64,000 nt of DNA from Streptomyces tagetis (GTDB taxonomy: Bacteria; Actinomycetota; Actinomycetes; Streptomycetales; Streptomycetaceae). A model generated the notes under the pieces. It had not been told where the DNA came from and did not search any database. It saw only the letters and a list, made by a program, of their open reading frames with translations. The stretch lies in NCBI RefSeq assembly GCF_018069565.1, contig NZ_JAGPNL010000001.1:372001-436000 (forward strand). The letters are read 5' to 3'. Shown one piece after another: positions 7,763 through 18,313 of this stretch (positions are counted from its first letter, which is position 1; every line of letters begins with the position of its first letter). A program made the translations under genes and the position numbers.

Positions 7763-7953
7763 TCCGTGCCACCGCCCTCCGGCCGCAGGAATGCCGTTCG
7801 GCTGATGAGCCTGTTGTCCTTTTTGACGCGCTCCTCGATCACGCCGACGAGTTCACCGGTCCGGCCGTGCTGCGTGTCCTCGACGAGCGTTCCGCGCGGG
7901 TACGGCAGTTCGCCGTGACTGAGCATCGTCGGGTGCGTCTCCACCGCGCTCAC
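7717..7953 (-). CDS. Small conserved protein, module copy 2 (second of the trio)
   Basis: A 78-residue protein, near-identical in pattern to 4879-5121 (HGELPYPRGTLVEDTQH, LISRTAFLRPEGGG). Two adjacent GTG codons (7956 and 7953) could start it; 7953 is preferred because it gives the same 4-base stop-start overlap seen in copy 1. No known function. Confidence 0.68.
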   Translation of the reverse strand: MSAVETHPTMLSHGELPYPRGTLVEDTQHGRTGELVGVIEERVKKDNRLISRTAFLRPEGGGTEWDVPLQHIRPVGNP

Positions 7954-8156
7954 CACTTCCGGCCGCCTCGCCGGAGGGCTTCGGCCAGGCGAGCGGCCAC
8001 GTTGGCGCGCACACGTCCCAGCTCGACAAGCCGCAGTTGCGGGGAGGCGGCGTCAACTCGCAGGGAGGGCAGGACGATCCCGACCTCGGCCAGTGCTGCT
8101 CTGAGAGATTCCATCGCCGCCAACGGGTCGATGTCCGGCTTCTTCGTATCCACCAT
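7950..8156 (-). CDS. Small conserved protein, module copy 2 (first of the trio)
   Basis: A 68-residue helical protein matching 5118-5321 over its whole length (AAMESLRAALAEVGIVLPSL, LVELGRVRANVAARLAEAL). Position and divergence from the 8329 gene repeat the copy-1 arrangement. Unknown function. Confidence 0.7.
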   Translation of the reverse strand: MVDTKKPDIDPLAAMESLRAALAEVGIVLPSLRVDAASPQLRLVELGRVRANVAARLAEALRRGGRKW

Positions 8157-8328
8157 GAACCGGACGCTAAGGACGAGCAGGCGGGAGGCACCACGGTGTT
8201 TTCTCGCTTTTTCTCATGCGCCCGCTCACTTGGCTCGGTTTTTCTCACGAAGGCGGTGGAAATCCATAGTCCGAGACGTGCGGCCTTGTGATGCTGGTGT
8301 GATCGGCTTCCGGCGAAGGGACTCTGAC
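8157..8328. promoter_or_regulatory. Divergent promoter region of module copy 2 with TTTTCTC repeats
   Basis: Three same-strand copies of ttttctc lie at 8199-8205, 8209-8215 and 8240-8246, spaced roughly one and three helical turns apart. The copy-1 region has one exact and one shorter match. They stand out in otherwise GC-rich DNA and are candidate regulator sites or promoter -35/-10 material. Confidence 0.45.
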
Positions 8329-9081
8329 ATGACTCGACTGCGCTTCAACGGTACGGGCAGCGGCGAGGGAAGTTGCCCCGCGATTCACGAAGACCTGGAC
8401 ACGGGCGAGGTCATCGTGCACGGACCGCGCCTCACCGACCCCGAGGCACTCGCCCAGCTCCAGCACATCGACGAGGACGAGATCCCGATCGTGATGCCCC
8501 GCAACACACTGATCGACTTCGGCCCGAAGGACCGCGACACCGAACCGCGCATCTTGACCCCTGAGCAGTTCGCCCGACTCTTCGAGAGCTTCCAGCACAG
8601 CGCGTGGCACCTGGAGATGCGCCAGCGCTACGCGGTCGATGAGGCCACGGACACCTACGCTCAGTTTGCCCGGGGCGAGGCACCGACGTGGGACCTCGAC
8701 ACCCCCTGGGGCCAGGGCATCCGGGCCAAGACGGCGGACGGCGTGTACGTCGGCAGGGTGCGCATCGTGGACAATCCGCCGACCGAGGGGCAGCGGTACC
8801 TGCTCGCGCACGCCGAGAAGAACGCCGCCCTCGGCGAGGACGTGCGCAACATGTGGCGCGAGGATGCCGAGCGGGTCAACCTGCCGGATGAGGACTTCTG
8901 GATCTTCGACTCGCACATTGTCGCCGTGTGCGTCTTCGACGATGATGACAACCTCACGGGTGCCGAGCTGATCACGGAACCCGTACGTGTCAACCAGTAC
9001 AACCGACTGCGGGACATCGCACAGCACTACGCCGTTCCGTTCGAGAAGTTCGCCGCGGAGCCGGCCGCGAAGGAGGCGTAA
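8329..9081 (+). CDS. DUF6879-like protein, module copy 2
   Basis: A 250-residue homologue of 5495-6229, with the same ends: MTRLRFNGTG at the start and DFWIFDSHIVAVCVFDDDDN...ELITEP near the C-terminus. A gaaggga ribosome site precedes the ATG by eight bases. By eye, identity to copy 1 is about 50-55 percent over the full length, so the duplication is old or the copies came from different sources. The XRE gene follows after 9 bp. Confidence 0.72.
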   Translation: MTRLRFNGTGSGEGSCPAIHEDLDTGEVIVHGPRLTDPEALAQLQHIDEDEIPIVMPRNTLIDFGPKDRDTEPRILTPEQFARLFESFQHSAWHLEMRQRYAVDEATDTYAQFARGEAPTWDLDTPWGQGIRAKTADGVYVGRVRIVDNPPTEGQRYLLAHAEKNAALGEDVRNMWREDAERVNLPDEDFWIFDSHIVAVCVFDDDDNLTGAELITEPVRVNQYNRLRDIAQHYAVPFEKFAAEPAAKEA

Positions 9082-9090
9082 AGCAGGTGT

Positions 9091-9948
9091 GTGCCGGTGA
9101 GCACGGACTATCAGCAGGCCCGCGAAGCCCTCGGGGTGCGTCTCCGGGAACTCCGGCTTGCCGCACCTGAGGGCCGACTCACCGGTACTGCCCTGGCCCG
9201 CAAACTCGATTGGCCCAACTCCAAAGTTTCGAAGCTGGAGTTGGGCAGGCAGACGGCCACGCCCGAGGATCTCCAGGCGTGGGCCGCCGCATGTGGTCAG
9301 CCCGCGTCGTATGAGGAACTGCGGGCCAGGCTGACGGGGTTCGAGTCGCACATACGCTCGTGGCGTCGGCAACTGGTCGGCGGACACAAGCCCGTCCAGG
9401 ATGTCCACAACGAGGCACAGGCCAACTCGAAGGTGCTGCGCGCCTGGGAATCCTCGTGGATCGTCGGCGTCCTCCAGACTCCAGACTACGCACGTGCCGT
9501 GCTCACCCGCTCGGCCGAACTGCACAGGTCTCCCAGGGACATCGAGGCAGCCGTGCGAGCCCGCATAAAGCGTCAAGAGCTTCTGTACGCCGGGGGCCGG
9601 AGCTACCACGTCATCTTGTGGGAACCCGTCCTGCGGTCACTGGTCTGCTCGCCCTCGGTGCTGGCGGTCCAGCTCGACCGCCTCGCGGGGGTGATCGGCA
9701 TGGACACCGTGGAACTCGGCATCGTGCCGCTCACCGCGTCCCTGAAGGTTCCGCCCGGCCTGGGCTTCTGGATCTACGACGATTGCCAGGTGGTCACCGA
9801 GGCGTGGCACGCCGAGATGTGGCTTGACGACGCCGACAGTGTTGCCCTGTACCTGCGAACCTGGCACACCTTGCGCGAGTCGGCCGTGTACGGGGCCGAC
9901 GCTCACAACATCATCAACTCCGCCCGGCTCGCGCTGAACCCGCGTTGA
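9091..9948 (+). CDS. XRE-family regulator with DUF5753 domain, module copy 2
   Basis: A 285-residue homologue of 6240-7091. GTG at 9091 has an aggagg 14 bases upstream; GTG at 9097 would match the copy-1 N-terminus exactly (VSTDYQQAR). The helix-turn-helix (LTGTALARKLDWPNSKVSKLE) differs from copy 1 in several exposed recognition positions, so the two may bind different sites. The DUF5753 part is strongly conserved (QVVTEAWHAEMWLDDADSVALY, ESAVYGADAHNIIN). Confidence 0.86.
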   Translation: MPVSTDYQQAREALGVRLRELRLAAPEGRLTGTALARKLDWPNSKVSKLELGRQTATPEDLQAWAAACGQPASYEELRARLTGFESHIRSWRRQLVGGHKPVQDVHNEAQANSKVLRAWESSWIVGVLQTPDYARAVLTRSAELHRSPRDIEAAVRARIKRQELLYAGGRSYHVILWEPVLRSLVCSPSVLAVQLDRLAGVIGMDTVELGIVPLTASLKVPPGLGFWIYDDCQVVTEAWHAEMWLDDADSVALYLRTWHTLRESAVYGADAHNIINSARLALNPR

Positions 9949-10190
9949 CAACTCCGCTTGGGCCGGCCTGACCTCGGTCGAAGAGGGCGAGGAGATGCGG
10001 CGGAGCTTCACGCCGGCACCGCCTGCACAACGCCGGGCCCCGCGAGTGGCCGGAGTGCGACCACGGGATGAGGGTCCTGACCTCGCTGCACCGCCGCGGC
10101 AACCCGCGCCTGACCCGGCTGGCCAAGCGCGCGGGCATGCCCTTCTGACGCCCCGGCCGCCCGAGAACGGGGCGACCGCCACCGAGCCGA
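9949..10190 (+). other. Intergenic stretch with possible small-gene remnant
   Basis: An open plus-strand frame ending at 10148 translates to a Cys/His-containing segment (RCGGASRRHRLHN...ECDHGMRVLTSLHRRG, ending in AKRAGMPF) without a good start codon. It might be the 3' end of a decayed actinomycete small protein. No confident gene is called. Confidence 0.3.
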
Positions 10191-10733
10191 ATGGAGTCGA
10201 CTGTGAGCGCCGCCGGTCTGGTCGTCCGACGCTTTTCGCACCGGGATCTCCCGCAGATCCGCCAGGCACTGATCGACGTGCACGCCGACGCCTATGGCGA
10301 CGCGATGGACGACGAGTTCAACCAGCGCTTCCCCTGGTTCGTCGACCACTGGGGCGGTCACCCCGAGTTCGCCTGTGTGATCGCCTACGACGGGGACGAG
10401 CCGGTGGCCTTCGCCTACGGGGCACCCGCGAACCCGGACCGGGAGTGGTGGCGCGAGCACCTGGAGCCCGCCCCGGAGAAGGACCGGACGTTCTCCTTCT
10501 CCGAGCTGGCCGTACGGACGACGTGGCGGAAGACCGGGACGGCGGAGCGGGTGAGCCGGGCGCTGCTGGCGGACCGGGACGAGGACCTGGTGGTCCTGCT
10601 CGTCGACCGCGAACACCCGAGGGTCCAGGCACTGTACGAGTCCTGGGGCTTCCGGAAGGTCGGCGACCGCCGGCCCTTCCCGGACTCCCCGGTGTACGCC
10701 GTCATGCTGGCCGGGCTGCCGCTCGCCGCCTGA
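10191..10733 (+). CDS. GNAT family N-acetyltransferase
   Basis: A 180-residue protein of the GNAT fold, expected to transfer an acetyl group from acetyl-CoA to an amine. The central strand and pyrophosphate loop ([24 protein letters not shown]) correspond to motif A, although the loop (RKTGTA) departs from the usual R/Q-x-x-G-x-G/A. The C-terminal motif ([18 protein letters not shown]) is typical. The substrate is unknown. It stands alone, upstream of the arginine deiminase gene. Confidence 0.82.
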   Translation: MESTVSAAGLVVRRFSHRDLPQIRQALIDVHADAYGDAMDDEFNQRFPWFVDHWGGHPEFACVIAYDGDEPVAFAYGAPANPDREWWREHLEPAPEKDRTFSFSELAVRTTWRKTGTAERVSRALLADRDEDLVVLLVDREHPRVQALYESWGFRKVGDRRPFPDSPVYAVMLAGLPLAA

Positions 10734-10863
10734 TCCGCGGGCCCCGCCGGGAGGGCTCCTCGGGGCGCGGGGAGCCCCCACCCGGGCGCCGGGCCCCCGG
10801 CGGGCCGCCACGCGGGTCCCCGGCGAGGGGGTGAAGCGGGGGGAGAGTGGTCAGGATGGAGGC

Positions 10864-12087
10864 ATGGGATTCCATGTCGACTCCGAAGCCGGGCGGCTGC
10901 GCCGCGTCATCCTGCACCGGCCGGACCTTGAGCTCAAAAGGCTCACCCCCAGCAACAAGGACGCCCTGCTCTTCGACGACGTGCTGTGGGTGCGGCGGGC
11001 GCGGGCCGAGCACGACGGGTTCGCCGACGTGCTGCGCGAGCGCGGCGTCGCCGTACACCTCTTCGGCGACCTGCTCACCGAGACCCTGGCCCTGCCGGAG
11101 GCCCGGCGGCTCGTCCTGGACCGGGTCTTCGACGAGAAGGAGTACGGCGTCCTCGCCACCGACCACCTGCGGGCCGCCTTCGAACCACTGCCCGCCCGGG
11201 AGCTGGCGGCGTCGCTGGTCGGCGGCATGACCAAGCGGGAGTTCCTGGACGCGCACGCCGAGCCGACCTCCGTGGCCTTCCACGCCATGGAGCTGGACGA
11301 CTTCCTGCTCCGGCCGCTGCCCAACCACCTCTTCACCCGGGACACCTCCGCCTGGATCTACGACGGCGTCTCCATCAACGCCATGCGCTGGCCCGCCCGC
11401 CAGCGCGAGACCGTCCACTTCGAGGCGATCTACCGGCACCACCCCCTCTTCCGCGACGAGACCTTCCACGTCTGGTCCGAGGGGCAGGCCGACTACCCGT
11501 CCACCATCGAGGGCGGCGACGTCCTGGTCATCGGCAACGGCGCCGTCCTCATCGGCATGAGCGAGCGCACCACGCCGCAGGCGGTCGAGATGCTCGCGTA
11601 CAAGCTGTTCGCGGCGGGCTCGGCGCGCACCATCGTGGCCCTGGACATGCCGAAACGGCGGGCCGTGATGCACCTCGACACCGTGATGACGATGATCGAC
11701 GGCGACACCTTCACCCAGTACGCGGGGCTCGGCATGCTCCGCTCGTACACCATCGAGCCGGGCGTCGGCGAGAAGGAGCTGAAGGTCACCGACCATCCGC
11801 CCGAGCACATGCACCGCGCGATCGCCGCCGCGCTCGGGCTGAGCGAGATCCGGGTGCTGACCGCGACCCAGGACGTGCACGCGGCCGAGCGTGAGCAGTG
11901 GGACGACGGCTGCAACGTCCTCGCCGTCGAGCCCGGCGTGGTCATCGCCTACGAGCGCAACGCGACCACCAACACCCACCTGCGCAAACAGGGCATCGAG
12001 GTGATCGAGATCCCGGGCAGCGAGCTGGGGCGGGGCCGCGGCGGCCCGCGCTGCATGAGCTGCCCGCTGGAGAGGGGGCCGGTCTAG
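10864..12087 (+). CDS. arcA: Arginine deiminase
   Basis: A 407-residue enzyme hydrolysing L-arginine to citrulline and ammonia in the cytoplasm. It shows the guanidino-modifying fold motifs: [17 protein letters not shown] at the start, [28 protein letters not shown], and the C-terminal CMSCPLER that carries the catalytic Cys. The residue before that Cys is Arg where many homologues have His. ATG 10864 matches the family start and has a gatggagg ribosome site; an ORF extension to 10831 is unlikely. The ornithine carbamoyltransferase and permease downstream complete most of an arginine deiminase route. Confidence 0.93.
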   Translation: MGFHVDSEAGRLRRVILHRPDLELKRLTPSNKDALLFDDVLWVRRARAEHDGFADVLRERGVAVHLFGDLLTETLALPEARRLVLDRVFDEKEYGVLATDHLRAAFEPLPARELAASLVGGMTKREFLDAHAEPTSVAFHAMELDDFLLRPLPNHLFTRDTSAWIYDGVSINAMRWPARQRETVHFEAIYRHHPLFRDETFHVWSEGQADYPSTIEGGDVLVIGNGAVLIGMSERTTPQAVEMLAYKLFAAGSARTIVALDMPKRRAVMHLDTVMTMIDGDTFTQYAGLGMLRSYTIEPGVGEKELKVTDHPPEHMHRAIAAALGLSEIRVLTATQDVHAAEREQWDDGCNVLAVEPGVVIAYERNATTNTHLRKQGIEVIEIPGSELGRGRGGPRCMSCPLERGPV

Positions 12088-12290
12088 CCGCACGCACCGG
12101 ACCCGGGGCCGGGTCCCGCCGGGCAGTCCGACCCGGGCCGGGGCCCACCGCCCCGGTCCCGGCCGGTCCGGTCCGGGACCCACCCCGGCCCCGGGCGGTC
12201 CGCTCCAGGACCCACCCTGTGTATAAGAATTCTGGGTTTTGTATAGTATTCCAGAGTCCCGTCACGTCCCGCAGCCCTGGAGCGCCCCTC
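12088..12290 (+). promoter_or_regulatory. AT-rich 20-bp direct repeat upstream of ornithine carbamoyltransferase
   Basis: Within GC-rich DNA an AT-rich island spans 12218-12255. It holds two similar blocks beginning tgtata at 12220 and 12240, each continuing to a gaattc or gtattcc core and starting exactly 20 bp apart. This could be an operator for an ArgR- or ArcR-type regulator, or the -35/-10 region of argF. The match to published ARG boxes is only partial. Confidence 0.45.
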
Positions 12291-13316
12291 ATGGCGACAG
12301 TCCCGCCCGGCCTCACCGGCCGCCACTTCCTCAAGGAGACCGACTTCACCGCGGAGGAGTTCCGCGCTCTGGTCGGGCTGGCCGCGGAGCTGAAGGCCGC
12401 CAAGAAGGCCGGGACCGAGACACCGTACCTGCGCGGCCGGAACATCGCGCTGATCTTCGAGAAGACCTCGACCCGCACCCGCTGCGCGTTCGAGGTCGCC
12501 GCCGCCGACCAGGGCGCCGCCACCACCTACCTCGACCCTGCCGGCTCGCAGATGGGGCACAAGGAGTCCGTCCGGGACACCGCGCGCGTCCTCGGCCGGA
12601 TGTACGACGGGATCGAGTACCGGGGCGACAGCCAGCACAAGGTCGAGGAGCTGGCCGCCCACGCCGGGGTGCCCGTCTACAACGGGCTCACCGACGAGTG
12701 GCACCCCACGCAGATGCTCGCCGACGTGCTCACCATGACCGAGCACGGCAGCGGGCCCCTGTCCGGGACGGCCTTCGCCTACCTCGGCGACGCCCGCTTC
12801 AACATGGGCAACTCCTACCTGGTCACCGGCGCCCTGCTCGGCATGGACGTGCGCCTCGTCGCCCCCAAGGCGTACTGGCCCGCCCGCGAGGTCGTCGACC
12901 GGGCCCGGGAACTCGCCGAGGCGAGCGGGGCGCGGATCACGCTCACCGAGATCGTCGAGGAGGGCGTACGGGGCGCCGACTTCGTCGCCACCGACGTGTG
13001 GGTCTCCATGGGCGAGCCCAAGGAGGTCTGGCGGGAGCGGATCGCCGCCCTGACCCCGTACGCGGTGACCATGGACGTGCTGCGCGCCACCGGCAACCCG
13101 GACGTGCGGTTCCTGCACTGCCTGCCCGCCTTCCACGACCTGGGGACCACCGTCGGCCGGGAGATCTTCGAGGAGTACGGACTGGACTCCCTGGAGGTCA
13201 CCGACGAGGTCTTCGAGTCCGCGCACTCGGTCGTCTTCGACCAGGCGGAGAACCGGCTGCACACCATCAAGGCCGTCCTCGTCGCCACGCTGGCCCGCCC
13301 CGTCACCCCGGCCTGA
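12291..13316 (+). CDS. argF: Ornithine carbamoyltransferase
   Basis: A 341-residue transcarbamylase joining ornithine and carbamoyl phosphate to citrulline, or the reverse catabolic reaction. The carbamoyl-phosphate loop STRTR is at residues 60-64, HPTQ follows in [10 protein letters not shown], and HCLPAFHD near residue 275 is the ornithine-binding Cys loop. Location directly after arcA suggests the catabolic form (arcB), but sequence alone cannot separate ArgF from ArcB. An AT-rich putative operator lies just upstream, and the arcA stop is 203 bp away, so it may have its own promoter. Confidence 0.93.
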   Translation: MATVPPGLTGRHFLKETDFTAEEFRALVGLAAELKAAKKAGTETPYLRGRNIALIFEKTSTRTRCAFEVAAADQGAATTYLDPAGSQMGHKESVRDTARVLGRMYDGIEYRGDSQHKVEELAAHAGVPVYNGLTDEWHPTQMLADVLTMTEHGSGPLSGTAFAYLGDARFNMGNSYLVTGALLGMDVRLVAPKAYWPAREVVDRARELAEASGARITLTEIVEEGVRGADFVATDVWVSMGEPKEVWRERIAALTPYAVTMDVLRATGNPDVRFLHCLPAFHDLGTTVGREIFEEYGLDSLEVTDEVFESAHSVVFDQAENRLHTIKAVLVATLARPVTPA

Positions 13317-13446
13317 CCCACCGCCCGGCCCCCTCCTCCCACTCCGCCCCCCTCACGTACACGCGGGCGGCCCGGACCACCCCTCCCGGGCCGCCGGCCG
13401 CGACCACCGTCGCGTCCGCACCACCAGAAACGAGCACCACCCCGTC

Positions 13447-14895
13447 ATGCCCGCCCCCCGCATCAAGTCACCCGCGCTCCTCGTCGCCGAATCCGGCGCC
13501 GACCGTGAGGGCCACGGCCTCAGGCGCACGCTGGGCCGCTTCCAACTGGTCTGCTTCGGCATCGGCGCGATCGTCGGCACCGGCATCTTCGTCGGCCTCT
13601 CCGACTCGGTCGCCCAGGCCGGACCGGCCGTCGTCGTCTCCTTCGTGCTGGCCGCCGTCACCTGCGTCTTCACCGCCTTCGCCTTCGCCGAACTGGGCGG
13701 CGCCATCCCGGTCTCCGGCTCCTCGTACTCCTTCGCCTACGCGGGGCTCGGCGAGACCACGGCCTTCCTCGTCGGCTGGTGCCTGCTCCTGGAGTACGGC
13801 GTCTCCGTCTCCGCCGTCGCGGTCGGCTGGAGCCAGTACGTCGACGAACTCCTCCACAGCCTCACCGGCCTGAACCTGCCGCACGCGCTCGCCGCCGGTC
13901 CCGGCGACGGCGGCGTGGTCAACCTGCCCGCCGTGATCGTCATCGCCCTCGCCAGTGTCCTGCTGGTCCGGGGCGTGCGGGAGAGCGCCCGCGCCACCGC
14001 CGCGATGGCGGTCCTCAAGATCGCCGTACTGGTCGCCTTCTGCGCCATCGGCTTCGTCGCCTTCCAGGACGGCAACCTCAGCCCCTTCTCGCCCGCCGGG
14101 CTCGGCGGCATCGGCGCCGGGACCACCGCCGCCTTCTTCTCGTACATCGGCTTCGACGCGATCACCACCGCCGGCGAGGAGGCCCGCGACCCGCGCCGGG
14201 ACATCCCGTTCGCCATCCTGGTCTGCATCGGCGTGGTCACCCTGCTGTACTGCGCGGTCGCCCTCGCCGCCATCGGCGCCCTCGGCGGCGACGGGGTCGG
14301 CGACCGCCCGGCCGCCCTGTCCCACGTCGTCAACGAGGTCACCGGCTCCGCGGTCGGCGGCGGCGTGATCGCCTTCGGCGCGGTCGTCGCCATCGCCTCC
14401 GTGGTGCTCGCCGTGATGTACGGCCAGACCCGCATCCTCATGTCCATGTCCCGCGACGGGCTCGTCCCGCGCGTCTTCGAGAAGGTCTCGCCGCGCACGG
14501 CCACCCCCGTCGCCGGCACCCTCATCGTCGGCGTGGTCTTCGCCGTACCGGCCGCCTTCGCCTCGCTGGACTCGGTGGTCAACCTCTGCACCATCGGCAC
14601 GCTGGCCACCATGGTCACCGTCAACATCGCGGTGATCGCCCTGCGCCGCCGCGAACCGGACCTGGCCCGCACCTTCCGGGTGCCGCTCTACCCGGCGACC
14701 CCACTGCTCGGCATCGGCTTCTGCCTGTACCTGATCTACGAGACGGGCCCGGCCACCTGGTTCCAGTTCGCCGTCTTCCTCGCCGCCGGACTGCTCCTGT
14801 ACGCGGGCTACGGGCGCCGCAACAGCCGGCTGGGCCGGGGCGGCGACCAGGGCCTCACGCCCGGCGACGCTGGGCGGGTACGGCAGGAAGCCTGA
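13447..14895 (+). CDS. APC superfamily amino-acid permease
   Basis: A 482-residue integral membrane protein of the amino acid-polyamine-organocation family, CAT-like. The GIGAIVGTGIFVG motif of TM1 is at residues 38-50, and about twelve hydrophobic segments follow, ending in a basic Arg-rich tail (GYGRRNSRLGRGG). The SYIGFDAITTAGEEA segment is typical of cationic amino-acid transporters. Next to arginine deiminase and ornithine carbamoyltransferase it plausibly imports arginine or exchanges it with ornithine (arcD-like role, inferred). Its last 41 bases overlap the 3' end of the opposite-strand ATPase gene. Confidence 0.88.
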   Translation: MPAPRIKSPALLVAESGADREGHGLRRTLGRFQLVCFGIGAIVGTGIFVGLSDSVAQAGPAVVVSFVLAAVTCVFTAFAFAELGGAIPVSGSSYSFAYAGLGETTAFLVGWCLLLEYGVSVSAVAVGWSQYVDELLHSLTGLNLPHALAAGPGDGGVVNLPAVIVIALASVLLVRGVRESARATAAMAVLKIAVLVAFCAIGFVAFQDGNLSPFSPAGLGGIGAGTTAAFFSYIGFDAITTAGEEARDPRRDIPFAILVCIGVVTLLYCAVALAAIGALGGDGVGDRPAALSHVVNEVTGSAVGGGVIAFGAVVAIASVVLAVMYGQTRILMSMSRDGLVPRVFEKVSPRTATPVAGTLIVGVVFAVPAAFASLDSVVNLCTIGTLATMVTVNIAVIALRRREPDLARTFRVPLYPATPLLGIGFCLYLIYETGPATWFQFAVFLAAGLLLYAGYGRRNSRLGRGGDQGLTPGDAGRVRQEA

Positions 14896-15346
14896 ACCAG
14901 ACCGCCTTGCCGGAGTGGGTGGGCCGGTGGCCGCAGGAGGCGCTCAGGGCGCGGATCAGCAGCAGACCGCGCCCGTGCTCCTGCCAGGGGTCCGGCGGCT
15001 CCCGGTCCGGCCGGGTGAGGTCGGCGGGCGGCGCCGGGTCGGGATCGTGCACCTCGACCTGGCAGCCGCCCGGCAGCAGCTCCACGACCAGCTCGATCGG
15101 GGACCCGCCGGAGGTGTGCTCCACCGCGTTGGCGACCAGCTCGGCGGTGAGCAGCTCCGCCGTGTCGCTGTCCGCCGGGTGTTCCAGCTCGGCCAGCGCG
15201 GTACGGACCAGGGCACGGGCCACCGGCACGGCCGCGGCGGTGTGCGGCAGCGCGATGCGCCAGGAGGCGGGGGCGGGGAAGGGATCGTGCACGGCGGGGT
15301 CCGTTCGTGGAACAGGCGGTCCTGTCCTGCATTCAACTTCCTGCAT
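14855..15346 (-). CDS. ATP-binding anti-sigma-type regulator (HATPase_c_2)
   Basis: A 163-residue GHKL-fold protein of the RsbW/SpoIIAB-like class that is very numerous in Streptomyces. It has the N-box LLTAELVANAVEHT (about residues 66-79) and the GRGLLLIRALS loop near residue 130. Such proteins bind anti-sigma antagonists or sigma factors or act as serine kinases; its partner is not in view. Tail-to-tail overlap of 41 bp with the permease gene means no room for a conventional terminator. Confidence 0.85.
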   Translation of the reverse strand: MQEVECRTGPPVPRTDPAVHDPFPAPASWRIALPHTAAAVPVARALVRTALAELEHPADSDTAELLTAELVANAVEHTSGGSPIELVVELLPGGCQVEVHDPDPAPPADLTRPDREPPDPWQEHGRGLLLIRALSASCGHRPTHSGKAVWFRLPAVPAQRRRA

Positions 15347-15419
15347 CGTACGGCGCCGCCCCGCGGAGCCTCCGCCGGGTCCGTTTTTGTCACGTTTGTA
15401 TGACGATCGCCACCCGGCG

Positions 15420-15454
15420 TCAGGGCTCGCCCGGTGTCAGGGCTCGCAGGGTGT

Positions 15455-15476
<22 letters not shown>
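15420..15476. repeat. Three tandem copies of a 17-18 bp unit at the 3' end of the PaaX gene
   Basis: The unit tcagggctcgcccggtg occurs at about 15420, 15437 (slightly altered) and 15455. On the minus strand each copy encodes the end LTPGEP plus a stop, so the last codons of the PaaX-family gene have been duplicated downstream of its stop. Confidence 0.7.
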
Positions 15477-16979
<1,503 letters not shown>

Positions 16980-17051
16980 GCGGGCCGGGCGTGCTCAGCG
17001 AAGGCCCGCACGGGCGTACGCGGCGTGCGGTGCCGGTGCCGCTTCCGGGGC

Positions 17052-17077
17052 GGGGGCCGGTTCCGGGGCCGGCCCCC
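17052..17077. terminator. Convergent hairpin terminator
   Basis: Perfect 9-bp arms (gggggccgg / ccggccccc) with an 8-base loop between the convergent ends of the DUF6299-like gene (16979) and the LacI gene (17138). Confidence 0.6.
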
Positions 17078-17137
17078 GGCGTGCTGCGGCGGGCCGTCCC
17101 GGGGCCGGTCCGCCGGGACGGGGGCGGTGCCGGACGG

Positions 17138-18187
17138 TCAGCCGCCGAGGGTCGAGGCGCGCGCCTCCAGGGTGGGGCGCAGCCGCCGGGAACGGCCCGG
17201 TTTGCCGTCGAGCATGTTGACCAGCGTCGTCGCGGCGACCTCGCCCATCCGGTACATCGGCGAGCGCACCGAGGTCAGGGAGACCGGCAGGGCGGCGGCG
17301 AGCGGTACGTCGTTGTAGCCGACCACGCCGACGTCCTGACCGACCGTCAGCCCGGCGTCGCGGACCGCCGCCATCACGCCGACCGCCGCGAAGTCGTTGA
17401 CCGCGAACACGGCCGTGGGGCGCGGGGTGAGGCCGAGCAGGTGCTCGGCCGCGGCCCGGCCGCCCGGCACGTCGAAGCGGGACGGCACGACATGGCTCTC
17501 CGGCACCGGCAGTCCCGCCTCCGCGAACGCGTCCAGGAAGCCCTGGGTGCGCTCCACCCCGGTACTCGCGTAGCGCTCGCCGGCCACCACGGCGACCCGG
17601 CGGTGGCCCAGACCGAGCAGGTGCTCCGCCGCCAGCCGCCCGCCGAGTACGTCGTCCGTGGTCACCGAGACCCGGCCGGGCAGCCGGCGCGAGACCAGTA
17701 CCAGCGGGATGCGTCTGTGGGCCAGCTCGGCCACGAGGTCGCAGTCGGAGCGGGCGTCGCCCAGCACCAGACCGTCGACCCGGCGGGCCAGGAGCGCGTC
17801 GGCGCGGCGCCGCTGCAACTCGGGTTCGTCGCCGGTGTTCGCCACCACGGTGTGGTAGCCGGCCGTCGCGGCGGCGGCGTCGATCCCCTCGTAGATCGTC
17901 GCCAGCACGATGTCGGTCAGCCGGGGGACCAGCACGCCCAGCATCCGCGAGCGTCCGGTGCGCAGTGCCGCCCCGGCGGGGTCGCGCTGGTACCCCAGCT
18001 CCTCGGCGAGCGCGCGGATCTGCGCGGCGGTCTCCGTGGCCACCCCGCCGCGCACCGCCTCGTCGGTGCTGAGCGCCCGGGACACGGTGGAGACGTGCAC
18101 CCCCGCCTGCCGGGCTATCTGGGCCAGGGTGACCGGAGCACTGCCGGCCCGTGTCCCGGCCGCCGCCCGCGTTGCCTGCCGCTCCAC
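17138..18187 (-). CDS. LacI family transcriptional regulator
   Basis: A 349-residue repressor-type protein. The N-terminal helix-turn-helix and hinge (VTLAQIARQAGVHVSTVSRAL, residues 19-39, then LAEELGYQRDPAGAALRTGRS) are classic LacI. The remainder is a periplasmic-binding-protein-like effector domain (MLGVLVPRLTDIV to SPMYRMGEVAA). It is divergent from the asparaginase operon, and two LacI-type palindromes lie immediately upstream of that operon, so it is very likely its regulator. The effector is probably a substrate or intermediate of that pathway (inference). Confidence 0.92.
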   Translation of the reverse strand: MERQATRAAAGTRAGSAPVTLAQIARQAGVHVSTVSRALSTDEAVRGGVATETAAQIRALAEELGYQRDPAGAALRTGRSRMLGVLVPRLTDIVLATIYEGIDAAAATAGYHTVVANTGDEPELQRRRADALLARRVDGLVLGDARSDCDLVAELAHRRIPLVLVSRRLPGRVSVTTDDVLGGRLAAEHLLGLGHRRVAVVAGERYASTGVERTQGFLDAFAEAGLPVPESHVVPSRFDVPGGRAAAEHLLGLTPRPTAVFAVNDFAAVGVMAAVRDAGLTVGQDVGVVGYNDVPLAAALPVSLTSVRSPMYRMGEVAATTLVNMLDGKPGRSRRLRPTLEARASTLGG

Positions 18188-18205
18188 TCCCGCAACCCCT
18201 CTTCT

Positions 18206-18313
18206 CGGACCCTGTGCCGGACCCGGACTCCGTACCGGACCCGGACCCTGTGCCGGACCCGGACCGTTTTTCGGACCCGGACCGCTGTGCGGACCCGGGC
18301 TCCGTCACGGACC
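18206..18313. repeat. Six tandem 18-bp units in the LacI 5' region
   Basis: Six consecutive 18-bp units of the form cggac-(c/t)c-(t/c)gt-...-cggacc run from 18206 to 18313. They lie upstream of the LacI start and before the operators. No gene reads through them with confidence; the rest of 18188-18521 is the divergent promoter region. Confidence 0.75.

Noticed and set aside
4667..9948. Module duplication as an insertion sequence or integrated element
   Set aside because: No transposase, integrase, terminal inverted repeats or target duplication found; hairpins look like terminators.
12218..12260. Clear ARG box upstream of argF
   Set aside because: Direct-repeat pattern is real, but agreement with published Streptomyces ArgR sites is too weak to name it.
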